Below are positions 1 through 7,903 of a stretch of 64,000 bases of DNA, in pieces. Below the pieces are notes generated by a model. It saw only the letters and a list, made by a program, of their open reading frames with translations, had not been told where the DNA came from and did no database searches. Numbering within the stretch: the first letter of the stretch is position 1; each line of letters starts with the position of its first letter. Origin of the DNA: Limnoglobus roseus (GTDB lineage Bacteria; Planctomycetota; Planctomycetia; Gemmatales; Gemmataceae); contig NZ_CP042425.1 of assembly GCF_008254045.1 (NCBI RefSeq), positions 8,322,163-8,386,162 on the forward strand. Direction: 5' to 3'. Position numbers and translations under genes: made by a program.

Positions 1-348
1 GGCGGTGAGTTCCTCCTCGGAGAGATGGACCTCGGCCCCAGGGAAATCGGCCAACCCTCCGGCGTGATCCGGGTCGGCGTGTGTCAGCAGGATGTGCCTC
101 ACGTCCGCTGGCCGGAAGCCGAGTTTCTCGATCTGACGGACGGCGGTTTCGGCTTCGTGAAACTGGAACCCCGCCGCGTCGATGGTCGGTTGCCCGATTC
201 GCGCCGGCGGGTTCCGCACGTCTTCTAGCCCGATCCCGGTGTCCACCAAGGCCAGTCCACCGGCCCCTTCAAGGAGCAAGCAATGGCACGCCGCCTTCGG
301 ATTCGGCGGCGCGTGCAACGTGCCACAATTCAGGTGGTGAATCTTCAT
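1..348 (-). CDS. Metallo-beta-lactamase-fold hydrolase (3' end outside window)
   Basis: The first 116 residues of a metallo-beta-lactamase-fold hydrolase read leftward from an ATG at 348 and run off the window. The metal-binding signature HADPDH lies at residues 90-95 after a beta-strand-rich start (VDTGIG near 36-40). Proteins of this type bind two metals and hydrolyse lactones, thioesters or similar esters; the part seen does not identify the substrate. It begins 13 bases after the stop of the carboxymuconolactone decarboxylase-like gene, so it is probably the third gene of the ECF41 operon. Similarity to N-acyl homoserine lactonases is possible but not shown. Confidence 0.85.
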   Translation of the reverse strand, partial: MKIHHLNCGTLHAPPNPKAACHCLLLEGAGGLALVDTGIGLEDVRNPPARIGQPTIDAAGFQFHEAETAVRQIEKLGFRPADVRHILLTHADPDHAGGLADFPGAEVHLSEEELTA

Positions 349-361
349 CAAGTCGTTCCCG

Positions 362-859
362 TTAATTCGCGCCGGCCGTGCCGGTAAGATGGGCTTCCAG
401 TTGGGCCTTCAGGTGCGGCTTGTACGTCCCCGGCACCGCCCGGAAGCTGATCGCCAGCCGGTTCCAGCCATTGATCGTAACCACGGCCCACGTCAGGTCG
501 GTCAGTTCTTTCTCGCTGAACTGCCGCAGGGCGTCACGATAGAGTTCGTCCGACACGCCGCCACCGATGTTCGTCACCGCCTCAGTCCAGGCAAGAGCTG
601 CCCGCTCGCGGTCGGTGAAAAACGGCGTCTCCCGCCACGCGCTCAGGGCGTAGATGCGTTGCTCGGTCTCGCCGGCCGCACGGGCGTCCTGTGTGTGCAT
701 GTCCAGGCAGTAAGCACAGCCGTTGATCTGTGACGCTCGAATCTTCACCAGTTCGAGCAGCGGGTGTTCCAGGCCGCACTTGGCGAGGTAAGCGCCGAGG
801 GCGTACATCGCCTTAATCGGCTCGGCGGCCAGCTTCGCGTAATTGAGTCTTGCGTCCAT
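362..859 (-). CDS. Carboxymuconolactone decarboxylase / AhpD-like protein
   Basis: This is a 165-residue all-helical AhpD/CMD-family protein. The redox motif C48-A-Y-C51 followed by H55 (CAYCLDMHT) is the peroxidase-type CxxC...H active site, so an alkylhydroperoxidase or thiol-redox role is more likely than true decarboxylation. Its start lies inside the 3' end of the sigma-factor gene (47-base overlap), which implies translational coupling. ECF41 sigma factors are known to sit beside and control carboxymuconolactone decarboxylases, oxidoreductases or epimerases; this gene is the expected target. The natural substrate is unknown. Confidence 0.9.
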   Translation of the reverse strand: MDARLNYAKLAAEPIKAMYALGAYLAKCGLEHPLLELVKIRASQINGCAYCLDMHTQDARAAGETEQRIYALSAWRETPFFTDRERAALAWTEAVTNIGGGVSDELYRDALRQFSEKELTDLTWAVVTINGWNRLAISFRAVPGTYKPHLKAQLEAHLTGTAGAN

Positions 860-1769
860 CGGATTTCTTCTCCCAGGGTCCAGATTGAGCCACGTCGCCG
901 CCGTTCGGGGCGGACCAGCGGCGGAGTTTGTCGGGATTCAGCACCACGTACACCGAGCCAACGGTGTCGCCGACCGGGTCGAACGAGAACACTTCGACCG
1001 CCTTCCCGCCGGCGGTGAAGACGACGCCTGGGCGGCCGTTCACGAGGGTGACGGTAAGATCGCCGACCTTCTGCAACTTGCGGAACACGACGGCCAACAG
1101 GTTGGCGACCTTGCGAACACCGCGGACCGGCTTCGGGGCCGCGAACGTCTTCCCGCCGCCGTCCGAGTACAGCGTCACGTCCTCGGCTAATAGCGTCTCG
1201 ATGGCGGGAGCGTCCCCCGCCTGGCAGGCCGCAAAGAACCGGGTGGCCAAGTCGTCGGCCCGTTCGACGCGGGGCACGAACCGCCGTTCCTTCCGACCCA
1301 ATCGCTTCTTGGCGCGGGCCGTGATCTGGCGGACGTTGACGGGCGACTTGTCGAGCAGATCGCCGATTTCATCGAACTCGTATCCGAAGACTTCGCGGAG
1401 CAGGTACGCGGCCCGTTCGACCGGTGACAGCGTTTCGAGCAGCACCAAGAACGCCATCGACAGCGACTCGGCCAATTCGACGCGGTCCACGGCCGCCGCC
1501 CCCGGCCACGTCTCGGGGACGGGTTCCGGCAGCCACGGGCCGACGTACTCTTCCCGCTTGGCCCGCCGCAAGCGGTCAAGGCAGAGCCGCGTCGTCGTCT
1601 TCACCAGCCAGCCCTCGGGCGACTGCACTTCGGCCGCGTGCTGATGGTAGCGGAGGTAAGCGTCCTGCACCGCGTCCTCGGCGTCGGCCGCGGTCCCGAG
1701 CATCCGGTAGGCCACGGCCAACAGCTTCGACCGAAATCGCTCAACGTCCGCTTCGGGTGAATCGTTCAT
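813..1769 (-). CDS. ECF41-group RNA polymerase sigma factor with SnoaL-like C-terminal domain
   Basis: This is a 318-residue sigma-70-like factor. Region 2 occupies about 8-75 and region 4 about 105-165. A C-terminal SnoaL/NTF2-like domain fills about 170-285. All three hallmarks of the ECF41 group are visible: WLPEP at 79-83, DGGGK at 203-207 and NPDKL at 278-282. In this group the fused domain replaces an anti-sigma factor and both stimulates and restrains activity. I chose the ATG at 1769 because homology begins there; an in-frame extension to 1841 looks non-coding. The stop lies inside the CMD gene it probably controls, and a matching promoter lies upstream, suggesting autoregulation. Confidence 0.93.
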   Translation of the reverse strand: MNDSPEADVERFRSKLLAVAYRMLGTAADAEDAVQDAYLRYHQHAAEVQSPEGWLVKTTTRLCLDRLRRAKREEYVGPWLPEPVPETWPGAAAVDRVELAESLSMAFLVLLETLSPVERAAYLLREVFGYEFDEIGDLLDKSPVNVRQITARAKKRLGRKERRFVPRVERADDLATRFFAACQAGDAPAIETLLAEDVTLYSDGGGKTFAAPKPVRGVRKVANLLAVVFRKLQKVGDLTVTLVNGRPGVVFTAGGKAVEVFSFDPVGDTVGSVYVVLNPDKLRRWSAPNGGDVAQSGPWEKKSDGRKTQLREAGRRAD

Positions 1770-1855
1770 GTCGTGATCCTGTCGAGTCGGCCCCAACCCG
1801 CGATCCCGTTCCGTCCCGCGTTCTTCGACCCTGTCCCTCACGGAACAACATCAAG

Positions 1856-1882
1856 GACGCGGAGACGGGTTCTTCTGTGACA
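1856..1882 (-). promoter_or_regulatory. Predicted ECF41-type promoter for the sigma-CMD-MBL operon
   Basis: On the minus strand TGTCACA (1882-1876) is followed after exactly 16 bases by CGTC (1859-1856). As I recall it, this is the published ECF41 consensus (TGTCACA-N16-CGTC). It lies about 87 bases upstream of the ATG at 1769 and points toward the sigma gene. Exact sequence and spacing beside an ECF41 gene make chance unlikely. Confidence 0.75.
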
Positions 1883-2023
1883 GGGCGGGGGAGAATTTAT
1901 TGCGGGACGTGCCACCGGCGAGTCGCGTATCCCGGCCCTGCCCGTGTTCGGCGGTACGGCCCTGGCCGACGGGCGTACTTCGGCTGATGCGAACAAGGCG
2001 CATTGGCGAACGACCGCCGCGGA

Positions 2024-2076
2024 TGGTTGACGGGGAAGGCAGACCCCGCAAGATAACCCGGCCCAACCGTCAACCA
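2024..2076. promoter_or_regulatory. 10-bp inverted repeat upstream of the SDR gene
   Basis: TGGTTGACGG (2024-2033) and CCGTCAACCA (2067-2076) are perfect inverted copies separated by 33 bases. The right arm touches the ribosome-binding AGGAG (2076-2080) of the SDR gene. It could be a regulator operator or an mRNA hairpin affecting initiation. No known consensus was recognised. Confidence 0.4.
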
Positions 2077-2088
2077 GGAGTTCTTCCC

Positions 2089-2844
2089 ATGTCTGATAAG
2101 CGTTTGGCCGGCAAGGTCGCCCTCGTTACCGGGTCGGCCCGCGGGATCGGGGCGGCGATTGCCACCCGCTTCGCGGCCGAGGGGGCGAAGGTCGTCGTCA
2201 ACTACGCCAGCAGCGAGAAGGACGCCAACGAGGTCGCGGCCACGATCAAGAAAGCCGGCGGCGAGGCGGTCGTGGTGAAGGCCGACATGAGCCAGCCGAA
2301 GGAGATCGACGCCCTGTTCGCGGCCACGGCGAAGGCGTTCGGCACACTCGACATCGTCGTGAACAACGCCGCGGTCATGCAGCGGGAGTTCCTGCCGGAC
2401 GTGACGGCCGAGTCGATCGACAAGCACTTCAACCTCAACGTCCGCGGCTATCTGCTCGCCGCCCAGCACGCGGCCGCGGCGATGACGAAAGGCGGGTGCA
2501 TCATCAACGTCGGCAGTGCGATCAGCCGCATGGCCTATCCCGGGTCGGTCGTGTACAGCGCCACGAAGGGGGCCATCGACGTGATGACCCGCGTGCTGGC
2601 GGCGGAACTCGGGCCGAAGGGCATCCGCGTGAACGTGCTGGCACCCGGCTCGACGCGGACCGACATGAACAGCGAGAAGAGCGGCAAGACGAAGGAAGAG
2701 GAGAAACAGGAAATCGCGATGACAGCCCTACGGCGGATCGGCGAAGTCGAGGACATTGCCGACGCCGCCGTTCTCTTGGCGTGCGATGACGCCCGGTGGG
2801 TGACGGGGACGTGGTTCGACGTGTCCGGCGGCATCCGACTGTAA
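2089..2844 (+). CDS. SDR-family NAD(P)-dependent oxidoreductase
   Basis: This is a 251-residue classical short-chain dehydrogenase/reductase. It shows the cofactor glycine motif TGSARGIG near residues 14-21, NNAA near 90, a catalytic Ser in the GSAIS stretch near 141 and catalytic YSATK near 155. The SPG-like segment is APGSTRTDM, and the C-terminal VSGG(I) ending is typical of 3-oxoacyl-ACP reductase-like members. The ATG at 2089 has a good AGGAG eight bases upstream; the longer in-frame extension is not protein-like. The substrate cannot be read from sequence. It is divergent from the ECF41 operon. Since oxidoreductases are one of the classes linked to ECF41, it may belong to the same response, but I see no ECF41 motif in front of it. 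Confidence 0.9.
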   Translation: MSDKRLAGKVALVTGSARGIGAAIATRFAAEGAKVVVNYASSEKDANEVAATIKKAGGEAVVVKADMSQPKEIDALFAATAKAFGTLDIVVNNAAVMQREFLPDVTAESIDKHFNLNVRGYLLAAQHAAAAMTKGGCIINVGSAISRMAYPGSVVYSATKGAIDVMTRVLAAELGPKGIRVNVLAPGSTRTDMNSEKSGKTKEEEKQEIAMTALRRIGEVEDIADAAVLLACDDARWVTGTWFDVSGGIRL

Positions 2845-2853
2845 CCGCCGCGC

Positions 2854-3756
2854 TTACACGTCGCACAGCGTCACGGCCTGTTTCAGCCCCTCCGACGGGT
2901 TGCGGGTCGGGATGAATTCGTGCCCGACGTGGCCGGGGTACTTCACGGCCAACAGCTTCTTCATCACGGCCGGGTAGTTGATCTCCTGCAACTCGTCGAG
3001 TTCGCCGCGGCCGGGGTTGCCGGCCGTGTGGACGTGGCCGATGGCGTCCTTGCACTCGTCGATGCGGCGGATCAGGTCGCCGTGCATGATCTGCACGTGG
3101 TAGATGTCGAACAGCAACTTCACCCGCGGCGAACCGACCGCCTTCAGGATGCTCATGACCCAGTCGAGGTCGTCGCCCTGATAGCCGGGGTGGCCGGTCA
3201 TCGGGTCGGACCCATCGCGGCTGTTCAAGTGTTCGACGCAGATATTCACACCGGCCTTCTCGGCGTGCCCGGCGACGAGTTTGAGCCCCTCGACGCAGTT
3301 CTTGAAGGCGTCGTCCTTCGCGATCTCGCCGCTCTTGGGGTCACTGGGCTTTACCCACTTCATGCCGACGAAGCCGATGACGTTCGGGAACTTCGCCGCC
3401 GCGGTCGCGTCGATGGCAGCCTTCGTCTTCGTCACCAACTCGTCGCGGTGAGCGAGATTGTTGAAGCCGCGGGGGAAGCCCATGCCGTTCGAGGTGATGG
3501 CACACACGAGGCCGTGCTTTTGGAGCGTACCGAAGTCCTTGGCGTCGAGGAGTTCCACCGAGTTCAGGCCGAGGGACTTGGTGACCTCGCAGACCTTGTC
3601 GAGCGACCACTTCTCGCCGCGGGCGGTGAAGCACCACGAGCAGACGGATTGTTTGACGCGGCCGTTTTTCACGGTGGACTCCTTCGCGGTGACAAGGCCG
3701 ACGGTCCCGGCCACGGCGGCCGAGGCGAGAACCTGACGACGATTGGGGAGAGGCAT
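2854..3756 (-). CDS. Tat-exported sugar phosphate isomerase/epimerase (hydroxypyruvate isomerase-like)
   Basis: This is a 300-residue TIM-barrel protein of the xylose isomerase-like / AP endonuclease 2 superfamily. The N-terminus NRRQVLASAAVAG is a twin-arginine signal, so it should be exported folded. Metal-binding positions typical of the family are visible (CVEHLNSRDG, LLFDIYHVQ, IGHVHTAGNPGRGE, GHEFIPT). The overall pattern is closest to hydroxypyruvate isomerase-like proteins. It converges on the SDR gene with nine bases between stops and is divergent from the GntR regulator, a plausible controller. The substrate is unknown. Confidence 0.87.
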   Translation of the reverse strand: MPLPNRRQVLASAAVAGTVGLVTAKESTVKNGRVKQSVCSWCFTARGEKWSLDKVCEVTKSLGLNSVELLDAKDFGTLQKHGLVCAITSNGMGFPRGFNNLAHRDELVTKTKAAIDATAAAKFPNVIGFVGMKWVKPSDPKSGEIAKDDAFKNCVEGLKLVAGHAEKAGVNICVEHLNSRDGSDPMTGHPGYQGDDLDWVMSILKAVGSPRVKLLFDIYHVQIMHGDLIRRIDECKDAIGHVHTAGNPGRGELDELQEINYPAVMKKLLAVKYPGHVGHEFIPTRNPSEGLKQAVTLCDV

Positions 3757-3822
3757 TGAGAAGACTCCGGGAGGGGTGACGCGAGTATACCCGGCGGCCG
3801 CCCCACGGGCACGGGTGGAGAT

Positions 3823-3832
3823 TTTATATAAT
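3823..3832. promoter_or_regulatory. AT-rich divergent promoter region
   Basis: A TTTATATAAT block sits in the GC-rich gap between the leftward isomerase (start 3756) and the rightward GntR gene (start 3904). Read rightward it holds TATAAT (3827-3832); read leftward it holds TATAAA. No convincing -35 box is present on either strand. Confidence 0.3.
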
Positions 3833-3903
3833 CCTCTTGCCGCCGTCGGAACAGTCCGTTAGGCTTCCAGTACACCCACCCCACCCGGTACGCTCCTCCG
3901 ACC

Positions 3904-4626
3904 GTGTCCGCCACTCGCCCCCGCACTGGAACCGTAAAATGGGATCACGGTCTTCGCCGTGAAGCCCTCGTGCAAACCATGCTCGCCGACGTGTTCAACG
4001 GCCGACTCGCGGCCGGGCAACACCTGATCGGCCAGAAACTCGCCGACCACTACCGCGTCAGCCAGACGCCGATCCGCGAAGCCCTCATCACGCTGGCCGG
4101 CATTGGCGTCATCGACCTCCTGCCGAACCGCGGGGCCGTCGTCCGGCGGATGACCGAGCAGGATGTTCGCGAGGTCTGCCAGATTCGCCGCGTGCTGGAG
4201 TGCGAGGCCGTGCGAACCGCGTGCGGGCGGGTGAAGCCCGAGGCCTGGGCCGACATCACCAAACAGGTCCGCGACCTGCAAACGAAACTCGGCCAGCAAC
4301 CCGGCTTGCAACTGGTGCGGCAGGCGAAGGAACTGGACAGCCAACTGCACGACGCCATCGCCGCCGCGTGCGGCAACCGCCTGCTGGCCCGCGAGATCGA
4401 GCGGCTGAAACTCTTGTTCCGGGCCTACCGGGATGCGTCGTGGGTGGCGGTCGCGGCCCGTAACGAGTTCCACCGCCTGGAAGCGGAAGCGGCCGAGCAC
4501 CTGATATTGCTCGGCCACCTGCACACCGAGAACGCCCCGGCCGCGGCCGACGCGATGGCCACGCACATTACCTCCGGCGAGAATTACTGGACGGCCGCGG
4601 TGTTCGGGCACAACAAACCGGATTGA
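3904..4626 (+). CDS. GntR-family transcriptional regulator (FCD domain)
   Basis: This is a 240-residue GntR-family regulator. The N-terminal winged helix (about 20-85) contains the signature LADHYRVSQTPIREAL and LLPNRGAVV. An all-helical FCD ligand-binding domain follows (about 90-225), with the usual metal-site region around LDSQLHDAI and the last-helix histidine (MATHI). The start is GTG at 3904. Regulators of this subfamily bind organic acids or sugar acids. The neighbouring exported sugar isomerase is divergent and the DUF1553/DUF1501 pair follows 38 bases downstream, so either could be the target. Confidence 0.9.
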   Translation: MSATRPRTGTVKWDHGLRREALVQTMLADVFNGRLAAGQHLIGQKLADHYRVSQTPIREALITLAGIGVIDLLPNRGAVVRRMTEQDVREVCQIRRVLECEAVRTACGRVKPEAWADITKQVRDLQTKLGQQPGLQLVRQAKELDSQLHDAIAAACGNRLLAREIERLKLLFRAYRDASWVAVAARNEFHRLEAEAAEHLILLGHLHTENAPAAADAMATHITSGENYWTAAVFGHNKPD

Positions 4627-4664
4627 GCCGCGTCCGTCAGCGGCGGAAATTTCTTCGAGGAACG

Positions 4665-7600
4665 ATGACGATGCGACTCCTCCTCTTACTCTCGCTGCTA
4701 GCCGGGTCCGCAACGGCGGCCGAGCCGAAGCTCGAATACAACCGCGACATCCGGCCGATCATCTCGGAGAACTGCTTCGCGTGCCACGGGCCGGACAGCG
4801 CCGCCCGCAAGGGCCGCCTGCGGCTCGACCTGCGGGAAGACGCCCTCGAACGCGAAGCATTCGAACCGGGCAAGCCGGCCGAAAGCAAGATGGTCGAGCG
4901 GATGCTGCTGCCGGACAGCGACAAGGAGAAGATGCCGCCGGCCACGTCGCACAAGGTGCTGAAGCCGGAGCAGATCGAGATTCTCAAAAAGTGGATCGCT
5001 CAGGGGGCCGAATACCAAGCCCACTGGTCGTTCATCACACCGAAGATGCCGCCCGTACCGGCGGTGAAGGACAGCGGTCGCGTCCGCACGCCGATCGACG
5101 CCTTCATTCTCGCGGAACTGGAAAAGAAGGGGCTGACGATGGCCCCGGAGGCCGACAAGCGGACGCTGGCCCGGCGACTGTCGCTCGACCTGACCGGCCT
5201 GCCGCCCGACCCGGCCGACGTGGACGAGTTCATGAAGGACGGCTCGCCGAACGCCTACGAGAAGCTCGTCGACAAGTTCATGCGGTCGCCGCACTGGGGC
5301 GAGCACCGCGGCCGGTACTGGCTGGACGCCGCCCGGTACGCCGACACGCACGGCATTCACTTCGACAACTACCGCGAAATGTGGAGCTACCGCGACTGGG
5401 TCATCAACGCCTTCAACCAGAACCAGAAGTTCGACCAGTTCACCATCGACCAACTCGCCGGCGACCTGCTGCCGGACGCGACCATCGACCAGAAGGTGGC
5501 GACCGGGTTCAACCGCAACAACATCACCACCAACGAGGGCGGGTCCATCGCGGAGGAGTACCTCGTCCTCTACAACCGCGACCGCACGGAGACGGTCAAC
5601 CAGGTGTTCATGGGCCTGACCGCCGGGTGTGCGGTCTGCCACGACCACAAGTTCGACCCGATCACGCAAAAAGACTTCTACAGCATGGCCGCGTTCTTCA
5701 ACAACACCACGCAGAACGCGATGGACGGCAACGTCGCCGACACGCCGCCGATCGTGCAGGTGCCGAAGATGGAAGACCGGCCGCGGTTCCTCGCGATCGC
5801 CAAGGAACTCGCCGACACGCGGACAAAGGTTGATGCCCGCAAGAAGGAGGCCCGCCCGGACTTCGACAAGTGGGTCGCGGCCGTGAAGCCGGAGGAGGTC
5901 GCAGGCAAAGTCTCCGACGACAAGTTGCAAGTGCTGGCGAAGCTGACCGAGGGGAAGGGAAAGTCAGTGACGGTGGCCGTGAACGGTAAGGACGAAAAGC
6001 ACGATTTCGACAGCGGCGGATACGTCTGGGGCAACGGCAAGCCCGGCCAGAAGGGGCTGACCGTCCTCCAGAGCGGCCCGGCCGTGGAGTTGAAAGAGGT
6101 CGGTGACTTCGACGGGAAGCAACCGTTCTCGGTCGGGGCGTGGGTGAAGCTCTCGAAGCGGAACACGACCGGTGCGATCGTCGCCAAGATGGACACGCCT
6201 GAGAAGGGCTACCGCGGTTGGGACGTGTGGCTCCAAGCCGACCGCGTGGCCATGCACATTATCAGCAGCTGGCAGAAGGACGCCGTAAAAGTCGCCGTCA
6301 AGAACCCGCTCAAGGTGAACGAGTTCCACCACGTCTTCATCACCTACGACGGGTCGCGGAAGGCGAGCGGCATCAAGATTTACATTAACGGCGTCCTCCA
6401 ACCCGTGGACGTGGAAGCCGACGCGCTCAAGGGCACGACCCAGAACACGGTGCCGTTCAAGATCGGCCAACGGCACGCCGAACAGCGCGTGGCCGGCGTT
6501 TCCGTGTACGACCTGCGGTTGTACGGCCGCAAGTTGCCGGCCGGCGAGGTCGGCCAACTCGCGAAAGGCACGCAGGTCGCCGACATTCTCGCAAAGGCCG
6601 CCGACAAGCGGACACCGCAGGAGGTGAACGACCTGTACGACTGGTGGCTGGCCAGCCAGGACAAACCGTACCAGGCACTCGAACAGACGGTCGCCCGATT
6701 GCAACAGGAGGAAGTTGCGATCCGCTCCCGCGGCACGATCGCGCACGTCTCGGCCGAGAAGCCGTCGATGCCGGAAGCGTTCGTGCTCAACCGCGGCGAG
6801 TACGACCAACGGAAGGACAAAGTGCTACCGTTCACGCCGAAGGCACTGCCACCGTTCCCGGCCGACTTCCCGAAGAACCGCCTCGGCTTCGCCAAGTGGC
6901 TGTTCATCCCCGAACACCCGCTGACGAGCCGCGTGACGGTCAACCGCTTCTGGCAGGAACTCTTCGGCACCGGCCTCGTCCGCACGGCCGGCGACTTCGG
7001 CATCACCGGCGAACAGCCGAGCCACCCGGAACTGCTCGACTGGCTGGCCCTGGAATTCCAGTCGCACTGGGACGTGAAGCGGTTCTTCAAGTTGCTGGTG
7101 ATGTCGTCGGCCTACCGACAAGCGGCGGTTTCGACGCCCGAGAAGTTGGAGAAAGACCCGGCGAATAAATGGCTGAGCCGCGGCCCGCGTTTCCGTATGG
7201 ACGCCGAAATGGTCCGCGACTACGCGCTGGCCGCGAGCGGGCTGCTCGTCCGCAAGATCGGCGGCAAGAGTGTGAAGCCGTACCAACCGGACGGCGTGTG
7301 GGAAGCCGTGGCGATGCCGGAGAGCAACACCCGCCGCTACCAGCGGGACACCGGCGAAGCGCTGTACCGCCGCAGCCTCTACACGTTCTGGAAGCGGGCC
7401 GCCCCGCCGGCGAGCATGGACGTGCTGAACGCCCCCAACCGCGAGACGTGCGTCGTCAAGCGAGAGCGGACCAACACCCCGCTGCAAGCCCTGTTGACGC
7501 TCAACGACGTGCAGTTCGTGGAAGCCGCCCGCACCCTCGGCGAACACGCGATGGCCGCCGGCAAGACCGACGACGAGCGAATCGACTTCATCGCGAAACG

Positions 7601-7817
7601 ACTGCTCGCGCGCTCACTGACCGAGAAGGAACTGCCGATCGTCCGGGAGTCGTTCGAGGCGTTGAAGAAAGACTTCGTGGAAAAGCCGGACGAGGCGAAG
7701 AAGCTCATCAGCTTCGGCGAGCGCAAGGCCGATGCGGCGTTTCCCGTGGCGGAACTTGCCGCGTGGACGATGGTGAGCAACGAGTTGCTGAATCTAGACG
7801 AGGTGCTGAACAAATAG
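4665..7817 (+). CDS. PSCyt1-DUF1549-LamG-DUF1553 planctomycete cytochrome-like protein
   Basis: This is a roughly 1,050-residue exported protein with the planctomycete PSD1 layout. A signal peptide (about 1-19) is followed by a cytochrome-c-like PSCyt1 domain with C37-F-A-C40-H41. DUF1549/PSCyt2 begins near 145 and carries a second CxxCH (CAVCHDH, near 321). A concanavalin/LamG-like insert covers about 450-630. DUF1553 runs from about 735 to the end. Start could be ATG 4665 or 4671; GAGG at 4657-4660 precedes both. Members are nearly always paired with a DUF1501 protein, as here. Roles in extracellular redox or polysaccharide breakdown have been suggested, but the biochemical function is not established. 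Confidence 0.93.
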   Translation: MTMRLLLLLSLLAGSATAAEPKLEYNRDIRPIISENCFACHGPDSAARKGRLRLDLREDALEREAFEPGKPAESKMVERMLLPDSDKEKMPPATSHKVLKPEQIEILKKWIAQGAEYQAHWSFITPKMPPVPAVKDSGRVRTPIDAFILAELEKKGLTMAPEADKRTLARRLSLDLTGLPPDPADVDEFMKDGSPNAYEKLVDKFMRSPHWGEHRGRYWLDAARYADTHGIHFDNYREMWSYRDWVINAFNQNQKFDQFTIDQLAGDLLPDATIDQKVATGFNRNNITTNEGGSIAEEYLVLYNRDRTETVNQVFMGLTAGCAVCHDHKFDPITQKDFYSMAAFFNNTTQNAMDGNVADTPPIVQVPKMEDRPRFLAIAKELADTRTKVDARKKEARPDFDKWVAAVKPEEVAGKVSDDKLQVLAKLTEGKGKSVTVAVNGKDEKHDFDSGGYVWGNGKPGQKGLTVLQSGPAVELKEVGDFDGKQPFSVGAWVKLSKRNTTGAIVAKMDTPEKGYRGWDVWLQADRVAMHIISSWQKDAVKVAVKNPLKVNEFHHVFITYDGSRKASGIKIYINGVLQPVDVEADALKGTTQNTVPFKIGQRHAEQRVAGVSVYDLRLYGRKLPAGEVGQLAKGTQVADILAKAADKRTPQEVNDLYDWWLASQDKPYQALEQTVARLQQEEVAIRSRGTIAHVSAEKPSMPEAFVLNRGEYDQRKDKVLPFTPKALPPFPADFPKNRLGFAKWLFIPEHPLTSRVTVNRFWQELFGTGLVRTAGDFGITGEQPSHPELLDWLALEFQSHWDVKRFFKLLVMSSAYRQAAVSTPEKLEKDPANKWLSRGPRFRMDAEMVRDYALAASGLLVRKIGGKSVKPYQPDGVWEAVAMPESNTRRYQRDTGEALYRRSLYTFWKRAAPPASMDVLNAPNRETCVVKRERTNTPLQALLTLNDVQFVEAARTLGEHAMAAGKTDDERIDFIAKRLLARSLTEKELPIVRESFEALKKDFVEKPDEAKKLISFGERKADAAFPVAELAAWTMVSNELLNLDEVLNK

Positions 7818-7830
7818 ACTGCTTCGGGCG

Positions 7831-7860
7831 AAAGCCCACCCGTCGCGGCGGGTGGGCTTT
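7831..7860. terminator. Perfect 12-bp hairpin between DUF1553 and DUF1501 genes
   Basis: AAAGCCCACCCG (7831-7842) pairs perfectly with CGGGTGGGCTTT (7849-7860) around a six-base loop. There is no long U tract after the stem. Since both neighbours read rightward and probably form one unit, it may act as a partial terminator or a processing or stability element. Confidence 0.6.
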
Positions 7861-7903
7861 GACGGTCACACTTACAAGACTCTCCTTCCCTCGGAGTAAC
7901 CCC

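Noticed and set aside
1770..1841. Longer start of the ECF41 sigma factor at 1841
   Set aside because: The added 24 residues are charged and non-conserved; the family begins at the ATG at 1769.
1891..2088. An ECF41 promoter for the SDR gene
   Set aside because: No TGTCACA-N16-CGTC on the plus strand; only the leftward copy is present.
7169..7903. In-frame N-terminal extension of the DUF1501 protein
   Set aside because: It overlaps the DUF1553 gene in another frame and is Arg/Pro-rich; the conserved family start is at 7904.
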